DNA from: JANPPS01 sp043758105
GTDB taxonomy: Bacteria > Pseudomonadota > Alphaproteobacteria > Acetobacterales > Acetobacteraceae
NCBI GenBank assembly: GCA_043758105.1
Contig: JAYVOF010000239.1
Location: 1-20,711 of the forward strand
Length of the DNA: 20,711 nt
Reading direction: 5' to 3'
Of the stretch, positions 8,201-14,217 are shown in pieces. Below the pieces are notes generated by a model, which was given only the letters and a program-made list of their open reading frames with translations, had not been told where the DNA came from and made no database searches. The position numbers and the translations under genes are program-made. Numbering within the stretch: position 1 is the stretch's first letter; every line of letters starts with the position of its first letter.

Positions 8201-8499
8201 ATCCGGGCGAGCGCTTCCTCAGGATCCAGGCCGCGGACCAGCTCGGTCGAGCCGCGGATGTCGGCGAACAGGATGGTGACCTGCTTGCGTTCACCGATCG
8301 CCAATACCGGCGGCTTGGCGGGGGCCGGCGGGGGGGGCGGCTTGGATACCGTGAGGCCGGTGCCGCACTGCCCGCAAAACTTGGCGCCGGGCCGGGAAGG
8401 TGCCTGGCAGGACGGGCAGGACAGCGTGAGGCCCGCGCCGCATGCGTCGCAAAACCGGGTCCCCTCTTCATGCTCCGTGTCACACGCCCCGCAACGCAC
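5218..8499 (-). CDS. Zinc-ribbon, class III nucleotide cyclase, AAA ATPase, TPR protein
   Basis: A 1093-aa multidomain signalling protein. Two zinc ribbons open it (C3/C6/C17/C20 and C28/C31/C42/C45), followed by a Pro-rich linker. The class III cyclase domain (about 70-240) has metal-binding D80 (FADIRGST) and D124 (GDGIMALFG). A STAND-like ATPase follows (VGRELE at 260, Walker A DAGLGKS at 289-295, Walker B IVLVEDLHWMD at 413-423). From about 640 to the end there are helical TPR-like repeats. It should be a cytoplasmic sensor-cyclase producing cAMP or cGMP. Several class III active-site positions are atypical: E120 where adenylyl cyclases have Lys, T182 at the Asp/Cys base-selecting position, and Y189 where the transition-state Asn is expected, while R193 is kept. 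Substrate and even activity are therefore uncertain. The start is GTG 8499 with AAGGAA about 8 bases upstream. It is the first gene of the operon and overlaps the small peptide gene by 4 bases. Confidence 0.93.
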   Translation of the reverse strand: MRCGACDTEHEEGTRFCDACGAGLTLSCPSCQAPSRPGAKFCGQCGTGLTVSKPPPPPAPAKPPVLAIGERKQVTILFADIRGSTELVRGLDPEEALARIDPVIRAAAAAVTKFGGIVNEVQGDGIMALFGAPMAAEDHAVRACLAASTLLKQLPRGIEMRMGVHSGEVVIRPSGQDASDYTAIGPAVYLAKRLEQAADPGTIRLSHETAQRTRGYVDVRPLGPIQAKGWDEPIEMFELISATDRPSWEVRAAEGLSPFVGRELEMGALSSAMMRASLGRAQAVAVVADAGLGKSRLVHEFLQGAAAKGVQVLHAAAASHSAEAPFHVASELLRSWIGALPADDQPTLERRLGQAVSIGDARDVDEPAARSLLDLPLADPAAWQNLDPAARRQRLMDACRRILLRGANERARIVLVEDLHWMDEASRALLEALVASAGAARLLLIATTRPESRPDWAARSYGAELRLAPLDPEQSDALLQSLVGEGPELAALRQRVIEGAEGTPLFMEEIARSLRESGAVTSQSSRVLTVAVEQISIPASVQAIVASRLDRLAAEPRRLLLTAAVIGKNLRTDVLRRVSRLPEVELQTALQTLEAAEFLYETSPGTGQDYTFKHAITQSVAYEAILRAERRVLHARVFHAQLAVAGDRVDEWTELLCEHAFTGELWEQTAHFGGLAGERARARYAWREAARFLEMALSAQLHLPDAPPAWERGITLRIGLRAALAAQGEVQRVATLMDEASALALRLGDERRSAQLDGLAAMGLSNLGDLDRAVTLAERGGAVAARIGHVPTRLSLAFGLGNALWYRGDFARTIEVLTEHLPDARGPHRTASAGSIGTASLMGLICLSKAHAMRGEFAQAFALADESDRLAAETGLAYDVAYAPVARGFANLMQGEDEEAARAFEAGIVLARSSGIMLQVVAHARYLGRAYASLGRSDEAYALLDEALCQTRELKLVGLTAWCMAALAHVHLATGSPAADATVAAAAAIAAKHGYRPVQAICIRLAGECQAGREQWTEAAEKFRGASRHLDQLGMRPEWLRAQSGLATALDRLGRGTQAAAIRRDIKKNAAEGVDRDSDRLLHSNFVTKGLKP

Positions 8500-8593
8500 A
8501 GCCCGTTCCTTATTCCGATGCCGCTATGATAGGCCTGTGCGGCTGATCAGGGACAGCACAGAAGCCATGACGATTCATCATAGGAAGTAGCCT
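8500..8593. promoter_or_regulatory. Divergent promoter region, cyclase operon / S41 peptidase
   Basis: A 94-base intergenic region that must hold both promoters. TATGAT at 8525-8530 (plus strand) and TATGAT at 8582-8577 (minus strand) are possible -10 boxes, without convincing -35 boxes. CTGTGC (8535-8540) and GCACAG (8556-8561) form an inverted repeat around CTGATCAG (8543-8550). Read as a CRP-type site, TGTGC-GGCTGA-TCAGG (8536-8551) matches 7 of 10 consensus positions. CATAGG (8579-8584) and CCTATG (8591-8596) form a hairpin over the S41 RBS and start codon. Confidence 0.4.
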
Positions 8594-10411
8594 ATGTCAC
8601 TGCCAGACGCAGCCGGAGCCTTGAACACTGCCTGGGACACTGCGCCGACCCTCGCCTCGTTCCGGGCGGACATCCCCGCCCTCACCTATGCCGAGCGGCA
8701 ATGCCTGGTGGAGAGTGCGATCGGATTGTTGCAGGATTATTACGTGCACCTGCCGCAAAAGCTGGCGACGCACGGCATGGATCCGATCGCCCGGCTGCGC
8801 ACGCTGCACCGCCAATTGCCGGCCATGCCGAGCGATGCGGGCTTTCACGTGGCCCTCGCGGAAATCTTCGACGGGCTGGCGGATTTGCACACCAACTACA
8901 TCCTGCCCGCGGTGCTGGCCAACGCCGTGGCCGTGCTGCCGTTTCAACTGGGCGAATACTGGGACGGCACCCGCATGCGCGTGATCGTGACCGCGGCAGC
9001 ACTGGGCTATGCGGACTCGGCCCCGGGCGATGAGGTCGTGAGCTGGCACGGCACGCCGATCCTGCGCGCGCTGGAGCTCGCGTCTGAGCGCAACGCCGGG
9101 GCCAACCCGGCCGCGCGCCGGGCCCAGGCGCTGGCGGCCCTCACCATCCGCCCGTTGGCCAAGCGCCCGCCGCCGGACGAGGACTGGATTTTGGCCGAAT
9201 TGCGCACCGGCGATGCGGCGGTGCGCGAGGTCCGGCTGCCGTGGCGCGTGCTGACGGTGAAGCCGATGGAGGACCGGCACGGTGCCAGCCTGGACCTCCA
9301 GGCCGACGTGTTGCGGCGGGCGCGGCGCGCGCTGTTTCCGGTGCGGCTTGCGCCGGGCACGCCGGTGGCGACGGCGGACCCGCGCTGTTTTACCCCGTCA
9401 CAACTCGGCACCGGGACGGCGGCAATCGGCTATCTGCGCATCAACACGTTCCTGGTGCATGACGCGGATGCGTTTATCAATGAGCTGATCGCCCTACTGG
9501 AACGCCTGCCGCCGCGCGGCCTCATCCTCGATATCCGCGACAATGGCGGCGGTTTGGTGGAGGCGGCGGAGCGGGCGCTGCAGCTGTTCACGCCGCACCC
9601 GATCGAGCCCGCGCCGATGCAGCTCCGCGCCACCCCGGCGGTGCTGGCGCTGTGCCAGCAGCAGCAGGATTATGAGCATCCGACGAGCCTCGCGCGCTGG
9701 ACCGAATCGGTCGATCACGCGCTGTCGATCGGTGCGGCGTATTCGGCCGCGCTGCCGATCACACTGCCAGGCGCGTGCAACGCCATCGGTCAGCGGTATC
9801 ACGGCCCGGTGGCGCTGATCACCAATGCGCTCTGTTATAGTGCGGCCGATATTTTTGCCGGCGGCTTCCAGGATCACGCCATCGGCCCGGTGATCGGCGT
9901 GCACACCAATACCGGGGCGGGCGGGGCCAATGTGTGGCCGCTCGCGGTGTTGCAGGAGGCGCTGGGCCAACCGGTGGGCCTGCCGCAGGGGGCGGAGTTG
10001 CGCGTGGCGCTGCGGCGCAGCCTGCGCGTGGGCGTGAACGCCGGGCTGGAGCTGGAGGAGCGGGGGGTGGTGCCAAATGTCCCCTGGGACGTCACGCGGC
10101 GGGATTTGCTGGAGGGCGACCCGGATTTGCTGGCGGGGGCGATCGCTTTGTTGGGCCAGAAAAAATGGCGACAGATCGAAATCGAGCTGCTGCCCAACAA
10201 GCACAGTCTGCATCGCATCGTGCGCGTGCGCGTGCGGCATGCGGACCGGGTGGATGTCAGCTGGAACGGACGGCCCTTGCACTCGGCGGATTTCAACGCC
10301 GGGGGCACGCCAAAATCTCAGGAGGTCGAAGTGCCAGCCCACGGGACGCTCACGTTCCGCGCGGTTGAGGGAGGCGTGCTGGTCGCGAGCCGGGTCGTGC
10401 ACCTGACCTAG
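8594..10411 (+). CDS. S41-family (tail-specific) peptidase
   Basis: A 605-aa protein with an S41 C-terminal-processing peptidase core. The conserved block LILDIRDNGGG lies at 310-320, and the nucleophile region NALCYSAADIFAGG has S416 as the likely catalytic Ser. The substrate-binding N-terminal part is longer than in Prc/CtpA, and no clear PDZ motif was recognised. A C-terminal domain of about 100 residues is probably beta-rich. There is no signal peptide or membrane segment, so it should be cytoplasmic, unlike periplasmic CtpA. The start is set by AGGAAG about 7 bases upstream. It is divergent from the cyclase-RiPP operon and shares its promoter region, so it may be co-regulated and could process the modified peptide; this is inference. 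Repeat R4 starts 1 base after its stop codon. Confidence 0.88.
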   Translation: MSLPDAAGALNTAWDTAPTLASFRADIPALTYAERQCLVESAIGLLQDYYVHLPQKLATHGMDPIARLRTLHRQLPAMPSDAGFHVALAEIFDGLADLHTNYILPAVLANAVAVLPFQLGEYWDGTRMRVIVTAAALGYADSAPGDEVVSWHGTPILRALELASERNAGANPAARRAQALAALTIRPLAKRPPPDEDWILAELRTGDAAVREVRLPWRVLTVKPMEDRHGASLDLQADVLRRARRALFPVRLAPGTPVATADPRCFTPSQLGTGTAAIGYLRINTFLVHDADAFINELIALLERLPPRGLILDIRDNGGGLVEAAERALQLFTPHPIEPAPMQLRATPAVLALCQQQQDYEHPTSLARWTESVDHALSIGAAYSAALPITLPGACNAIGQRYHGPVALITNALCYSAADIFAGGFQDHAIGPVIGVHTNTGAGGANVWPLAVLQEALGQPVGLPQGAELRVALRRSLRVGVNAGLELEERGVVPNVPWDVTRRDLLEGDPDLLAGAIALLGQKKWRQIEIELLPNKHSLHRIVRVRVRHADRVDVSWNGRPLHSADFNAGGTPKSQEVEVPAHGTLTFRAVEGGVLVASRVVHLT

Positions 10412-10412
10412 C

Positions 10413-10446
10413 CGTCATTGCGAGCCGCTTGGTGAAGCAATCCAGG
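10413..10446 (+). repeat. Dispersed palindromic repeat, copy R4
   Basis: The cleanest plus-orientation copy, beginning 1 base after the S41 stop codon. The outer stem is ATTGC (10417-10421) with GCAAT (10437-10441). It forms an inverted pair with R5, the same arrangement as R2/R3. Confidence 0.85.
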
Positions 10447-10470
10447 GGCGACACGCGCGCCTGTGGCCCC

Positions 10471-10508
10471 TCAATCGCCACCTACCAAGTGGGGACTCGC
10501 GATGACGG
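10471..10508 (-). repeat. Dispersed palindromic repeat, copy R5
   Basis: A minus-orientation, more diverged copy with a somewhat longer loop. The outer stem ATCGC (10474-10478) with GCGAT (10499-10503) is intact. It faces R4 across a spacer of about 24 bases. Confidence 0.65.
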
Positions 10509-10554
10509 GCCCCCACTTGTCGATCGCCGACATAATGCATTTGTTAACTTGTTT

Positions 10555-10570
10555 GGTGACCGGGGTCACA
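10555..10570. promoter_or_regulatory. CRP-type operator upstream of the small membrane proteins
   Basis: GGTGA-CCGGGG-TCACA matches the CRP consensus TGTGA-N6-TCACA at 9 of 10 positions and contains the perfect palindrome GTGACC-GG-GGTCAC (10556-10569). It is centred 74.5 bases before the ATG at 10637. At class II spacing the -10 box would be CATGGT (10592-10597), a poor match. The regulator encoded at 2396-3112 has a compatible recognition helix. Confidence 0.5.
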
Positions 10571-10636
10571 GCGGTGGGACGCGGCGGCGGTCATGGTGCG
10601 TCCAAGGCCGATGACCGGCCCTAAGGAGCGACCCCG

Positions 10637-10831
10637 ATGCACATCTCTCGCCTGTCCCAATTCGTCGAGCCCGCTTCCGAGCTCACCTCGGCACCCGAGT
10701 TCGATGGCGGCGTGCGCCGTCCCGTCCGCGCCATGCTGATCACGCTGGCCCTCAGCATCGCCCTGCTGGTCGCGTTCGAGGCGATGAGCCCGGGCCTGAT
10801 GACCCGGTTGCTCTCCAATACGGTCGGCTAA
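10637..10831 (+). CDS. Small single-span membrane protein, paralogue 1
   Basis: A 64-aa protein of unrecognised family. An N-terminal soluble part with acidic residues (1-25) is followed by a basic patch (VRRPVR, 26-31) and one hydrophobic helix (about 32-49), then SPGLM and a short polar tail. The positive patch before the helix predicts an N-in topology with a short C-terminus outside. AAGGAG at 10622-10627 is a strong RBS 9 bases before the ATG. It is clearly related to the next gene: both start MH-[IV]-[SA]-RL, share RAM before the helix and SPG after it. A CRP-type site lies upstream. It could be a small membrane regulator, a membrane-active peptide or an inner-membrane anchor; function unknown. 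Confidence 0.75.
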   Translation: MHISRLSQFVEPASELTSAPEFDGGVRRPVRAMLITLALSIALLVAFEAMSPGLMTRLLSNTVG

Positions 10832-10854
10832 CCCACACTTCCTAGGAGAACCCC

Positions 10855-11052
10855 ATGCACGTCGCCCGTCTGCCCGAGCTGCTGCTGTCCCTGACAGACA
10901 CCCGGTATAGTGTTCGGACCGAATCCGCCCATCGCTGGAGCGGTTTTCGGGCCATGGCGCTGATCACCACATGCTGCGTCGCCGTGATCCTGGCGGTGAG
11001 CGCCTGGTCCCCTGGGATGCTGCCGTCCGACGCACAGTATTTCCTGCAATAG
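10855..11052 (+). CDS. Small single-span membrane protein, paralogue 2
   Basis: A 65-aa protein paralogous to the product of 10637-10831. Aligned landmarks are MHVARL at the start, FRAM (31-34) before the helix, the hydrophobic segment (about 33-51) and SPGML (52-56) after it, offset by one residue from the first protein. Two adjacent Cys (40-41) sit in the helix and have no counterpart in paralogue 1. AGGAG lies 8 bases before the ATG, and the gene follows paralogue 1 by 23 bases, so the two are probably one transcript. Repeat R6 begins at the last base of its stop codon. Function is not recognised; similar size and topology with divergent sequence fit a two-component membrane pair. Confidence 0.75.
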   Translation: MHVARLPELLLSLTDTRYSVRTESAHRWSGFRAMALITTCCVAVILAVSAWSPGMLPSDAQYFLQ

Positions 11053-11084
11053 TCCTTGCGAGCCGCGTGGCGAAGCGATCCAGG
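11052..11084 (+). repeat. Dispersed palindromic repeat, copy R6
   Basis: Plus-orientation copy starting on the last base of the paralogue 2 stop codon and ending 5 bases before the ridA stop, thus between convergent genes. The outer stem is weaker here: CTTGC (11055-11059) opposite GCGAT (11075-11079), with one mismatch and one wobble. Confidence 0.75.
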
Positions 11085-11089
11085 GTGTG

Positions 11090-11482
11090 TCAGGCAAACA
11101 TGGTCCCGCCCGCACCGCGCGGCTGGATCGCCGGGAGGGCGGCGATGCCGGTGATCTCCACCCGCCAGCCCGGCAGCGCCAGCCGCGCCTCGATCGTCGC
11201 CCGCGCCGGCTTATGCTGCGGCGCCACCCACGCATCCCAGGCGCGGTTCATCTCGGGAAAATCCGCGAGGTCCCGCAGGAAGATCTGCACCGTCAGCAAA
11301 TGCTCCTTATCGGTCCCGGCCTCCGCTAGCAGCGCATCGATCTGCGCCAGCACGTCCACCGTCTGATGGTAGGCATCCAGCGTATCGTCCTGCGTCACCT
11401 GCCCGGCCAAATAGACCGTGCCGGCGTGGACGACGGCACCCGACAGGCGGGCCTCGGGCGATAGGCGGCGGATGTGCATCAT
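11090..11482 (-). CDS. RidA/YjgF/UK114-family protein
   Basis: A 130-aa protein of standard RidA length. The landmarks are VYLAGQV (23-29), the helix TVDVLAQIDALLAEAGTDKE (41-60), and PARATIEARLALPGWRVEI (92-110), with R94 at the substrate-carboxylate-binding Arg of RidA and E109 at the conserved Glu. RidA enzymes are trimers that hydrolyse reactive enamines/imines released by PLP enzymes such as threonine dehydratase. This copy lacks the usual N-terminal GPYSPA-like stretch (it has RLSPEARLSGAVVHAG), placing it in a Rid subgroup and not in classical RidA, so the exact substrate is open. It starts with two adjacent ATG codons (11482 or 11479), with CGGAG upstream. It is a single gene, convergent with the small membrane protein pair. 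Confidence 0.92.
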   Translation of the reverse strand: MMHIRRLSPEARLSGAVVHAGTVYLAGQVTQDDTLDAYHQTVDVLAQIDALLAEAGTDKEHLLTVQIFLRDLADFPEMNRAWDAWVAPQHKPARATIEARLALPGWRVEITGIAALPAIQPRGAGGTMFA

Positions 11483-11616
11483 GACGGGGCTCCGGCCAGG
11501 TGGTTATGGGGGGGTGCGGCCTGGATACCACAGCGGCGAGAAACCCGGAATAAAGTCGCGCGTGCAAGCCCTTGGCGCTTGCTTCTCCCCCGCCGTGTGA
11601 GCCATTTTCATCGCAG

Positions 11617-12651
11617 ATGGCGCTCTCCCTCGTCCCCACCCCCTATTTCGCGCCGCTGCAGACCGAGCGGCTGCAGCTCCGCCCGTTCGAGCCCGCGGAC
11701 GCGGTGGAACTGCACCGGCTGGTGAATGACTGGGCGGTCGTGCGCATGCTGAGCACCCTGCCCTTCCCCTATCCGCGCACGCTGGCCGATGAGTGGATCG
11801 CGTCCACCGCCCGGGACCTCGATGCCGGGACCGGTTATGCGCTGGCGATCACCGGGCGGGAGGGCGTAACGGAGACGCTGGTCGGTTGCGTGAGCGTCCG
11901 GTTCGAGAAGCCGCGCCTGGCCACGATGGGGTATTGGGTCGGGCGGCGGTTCTGGGGCCACGGCGTCGCGTCCGAGGCGGCGGGGCGGATGGCGCGGTGG
12001 GCGCTGGCCAACCTCGATGTCGATGCGATCGAGGCGGATGTGGCGATCGACAATCTGTCCTCGGCCGCCGTCCTACGCCGGATCGGCTTCCGGGAGGCCG
12101 GCACCGGGCGCAAGCGCTTCCTGGTCCGCGGCGGCGAGCACGCCGTCATCCGCTTCGCCGCCACGCGGGACGATCTGTTCGGTGACCTGCCGCGTGGTGC
12201 CGCGACCGTGGGCCCCGAGCACCCCGCCCCGCCCAAGCCGGCCGGTGGGTCGAAGCCGCTGGTGCTGGTCGCCGCCGCCGCCCTGATCGACACCGATGGC
12301 CGCGTCCTGCTGGCCCGGCGTCCAGAAGGCAAGAGCATGGCCGGGCTGTGGGAGTTTCCCGGCGGCAAGCTGAACCCCGGCGAACTGCCGGAGGCCGCGC
12401 TGACCCGGGAGTTGAAGGAAGAACTAGGGATTGACGTCGCCGAAAGCTGCCTCGCGGCGTTTGCCTTCGCCAGCCACGCCTACGAGAAATTCCACCTGCT
12501 GATGCCGCTCTATCTCTGCCGGCGCTGGAAGGGCACGCCGGCAGGGCGGGAGGGCCAGGCGCTGGTCTGGGTCCGTCCGGACAAGCTGCGCGACTACGCC
12601 GTGCCGCCCGCCGACAAACCGCTGATCGCCCTGCTGCGAGATTTTTTGTAA
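11617..12651 (+). CDS. Fused GNAT acetyltransferase / NUDIX (MutT-like) hydrolase
   Basis: A 344-aa two-domain protein. Residues 15-185 form a RimJ/RimL-type GNAT domain (TERLQLRPFEPADA, the acetyl-CoA loop RRFWGHGVASEA at 110-121, and IDNLSSAAVLRRIGF). A Pro-rich linker (190-212) leads to a MutT-type NUDIX domain (213-344) with the complete box GKLNPGELPEAALTREL and KEELGI (250-272), preceded by GLWEFPGG. The NUDIX half resembles (d)NTP pyrophosphohydrolases that remove 8-oxo-dGTP. The GNAT half probably acetylates a protein N-terminus or small amine. Fusions of this kind are known in Rhodospirillales-like genomes. The open frame extends to a TTG at 11572; ATG 11617 is preferred because the extra residues are not domain-like. 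No strong RBS is seen. It converges with the Hsp70 gene across 107 bases in which I see no repeat copy. Confidence 0.9.
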   Translation: MALSLVPTPYFAPLQTERLQLRPFEPADAVELHRLVNDWAVVRMLSTLPFPYPRTLADEWIASTARDLDAGTGYALAITGREGVTETLVGCVSVRFEKPRLATMGYWVGRRFWGHGVASEAAGRMARWALANLDVDAIEADVAIDNLSSAAVLRRIGFREAGTGRKRFLVRGGEHAVIRFAATRDDLFGDLPRGAATVGPEHPAPPKPAGGSKPLVLVAAAALIDTDGRVLLARRPEGKSMAGLWEFPGGKLNPGELPEAALTRELKEELGIDVAESCLAAFAFASHAYEKFHLLMPLYLCRRWKGTPAGREGQALVWVRPDKLRDYAVPPADKPLIALLRDFL

Positions 12652-12758
12652 CGCTGCCGCGCGGGTTTGAACCATTCGAACGATGACCGTCCGAAACGCC
12701 GGCCCCGTGCGCGCGGCGTGTTTGAGGCCGGTGCCAGCTGCTAACGGCGGGCATTATT

Positions 12759-14033
12759 TCAACATAGCGGCAAGCGCCCCTGCCGCTCCCGCCCGATCAG
12801 CGCCAGACCCTCCGCCACCGATACGAACTCACCGCCGCCTGAGACCCGGTCCGCGCCGAACCGGGTTTCGAACAACCGGCGGACGGCGGGGACGAAGGCA
12901 GTGCCGCCGGTGAGGAAGACGCGGTCGATGGCACCGGGCGCCAGGGCGGCCGCGGTCAGCACGCGGTCCACCGCCGCCGACAGCAGGGCCAGTTCGGGCG
13001 CGATCCAGGACTCGAATTCGGTGCGGAGAATGTCTTGCCCGATCGTCAAGCCGGGATGTTCGAAGCGGAACGAGGCCCGCTCCGACTGGGAGAGCGCCAT
13101 TTTTACGGTCGAGACCGATTGATAGAGCTGATACCCCAGCTCCTCCTCGATCAACCGGATCAGCCCGCGTAGCCGCTCCGGCTCGGCGGCCGTGCGCATC
13201 ACCTCGCCGATCTCCCGCAGCATGCGCGGCGTGCGCATGAGGGACAGGCGGTGCCAGCGGGAGAGGCCGGTGTAGTATTCGGCCGGGACCGGCATGTCCG
13301 TGCCCATGACCCGGTAGGTCGTGTCCTTACCGAGATGCGGCGCCACCACCCGGTCGATGATCCGCGCGTCGAAACTGTCCCCGGCCACGCCCACGCCGGT
13401 GGTGGCGAGCGGCGTCACGGCCCGGGAAGCCGCCGGGTCGAAGCGGAGCACGGAGAAGTCGCTGGTGCCACCGCCGAAATCGCCGATCAGCACCGTGGCC
13501 GGGGCGGTGAGCGCCCGGGTGAAACGAAACCCGGCGGCCTCCGGCTCATACGCGACCTCGATCTCACCAAGCCCCGCCTGACGGAACGCCTCCCGGAGCC
13601 GGGCCTCGCCCAACGCATCATCCGCCAGCTCCCCGGCAAACCGCACCGGCCGCCCGGCGGTGATGCTGGCCCCCTCAAGGCCGCCATGCTCGGCCATCAG
13701 GCCCCGCAAGAACAACGCGACCAGCGCCTCCAGCGTAAAAACCCGGCTGCGGACCCGCGTGCTGCTGAAGCTACGCTGCGCCAGATAGGTCTTCATGGAC
13801 ATGATGAGCCGCGTGTCCTCCGGATCCGCCAAATACGCTTCGAGCGCCCGCGGCCCGGCGGCATGCTGGAGCGCGCCCCGCTCATCCCAGAAGCACAGCA
13901 CGGTGCGAAACACCTCGAGCACCGGAGCGTGCTGCCTGACCATAGTGCGACCGGGGGCGCGGCCGGGCTGCAGGATCGAGACCACGCTGTTGGTGGTGCC
14001 GAAGTCGATACCGATGCTGGGGGGCTGGGACAT
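12759..14033 (-). CDS. Hsp70-family ATPase, NBD-only, YegD-like
   Basis: A 424-aa protein (start ATG 14033) consisting of an actin/Hsp70-type nucleotide-binding domain. Motifs in order: phosphate 1 GIDFGTTNS (8-16), EPEAAG (163-168), phosphate 2 IGDFGGGTSDF (183-193) and adenosine motif FLTGGTAFVPAVRRLF (about 375-390). No substrate-binding beta domain or lid follows, so it resembles the putative chaperone YegD more than DnaK. It is cytoplasmic and its clients are unknown. The open frame could run back to 14261, but that extension is an Arg-rich translation of a 12-bp tandem repeat and lacks family similarity. No clear RBS precedes 14033. It is divergent from the patatin gene across 184 bases. 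Confidence 0.88.
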   Translation of the reverse strand: MSQPPSIGIDFGTTNSVVSILQPGRAPGRTMVRQHAPVLEVFRTVLCFWDERGALQHAAGPRALEAYLADPEDTRLIMSMKTYLAQRSFSSTRVRSRVFTLEALVALFLRGLMAEHGGLEGASITAGRPVRFAGELADDALGEARLREAFRQAGLGEIEVAYEPEAAGFRFTRALTAPATVLIGDFGGGTSDFSVLRFDPAASRAVTPLATTGVGVAGDSFDARIIDRVVAPHLGKDTTYRVMGTDMPVPAEYYTGLSRWHRLSLMRTPRMLREIGEVMRTAAEPERLRGLIRLIEEELGYQLYQSVSTVKMALSQSERASFRFEHPGLTIGQDILRTEFESWIAPELALLSAAVDRVLTAAALAPGAIDRVFLTGGTAFVPAVRRLFETRFGADRVSGGGEFVSVAEGLALIGRERQGRLPLC

Positions 14034-14114
14034 GCGGGGCGGGTGATGCCGGTTATGAGAGATTTCGGCAACCGTACGGCCCCGTGAGTTCAGGCCTGCG
14101 AGGTCGCACGATCT

Positions 14115-14162
14115 CCCCCGGAAACGCCCCCGAACACGCCCCCGAAAACGCCCTTGAAAACG
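14115..14162. repeat. Four imperfect 12-bp tandem repeats between divergent genes
   Basis: Four consecutive 12-base units at 14115, 14127, 14139 and 14151 follow the pattern CCCCCGAAAACG with 1-2 changes each. They lie in the divergent hsp70-like/patatin intergenic region, ending 55 bases before the patatin ATG. They may be regulator-binding iterons or a simple slippage array. Confidence 0.85.
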
Positions 14163-14217
14163 CCCTCTCATTTCAGTAATGTTACGGACCAGCACCAATC
14201 GGCGGGGAGCTAGACAC

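Noticed and set aside
10429..10614. Small plus-strand ORF between the S41 gene and the small membrane proteins
   Set aside because: It is made of repeats R4 and R5 and the CRP-type site, with no RBS.
12652..12758. Repeat copy or terminator between GNAT-NUDIX and Hsp70 genes
   Set aside because: I looked for the palindromic element and for a stem followed by T residues and found neither with confidence.
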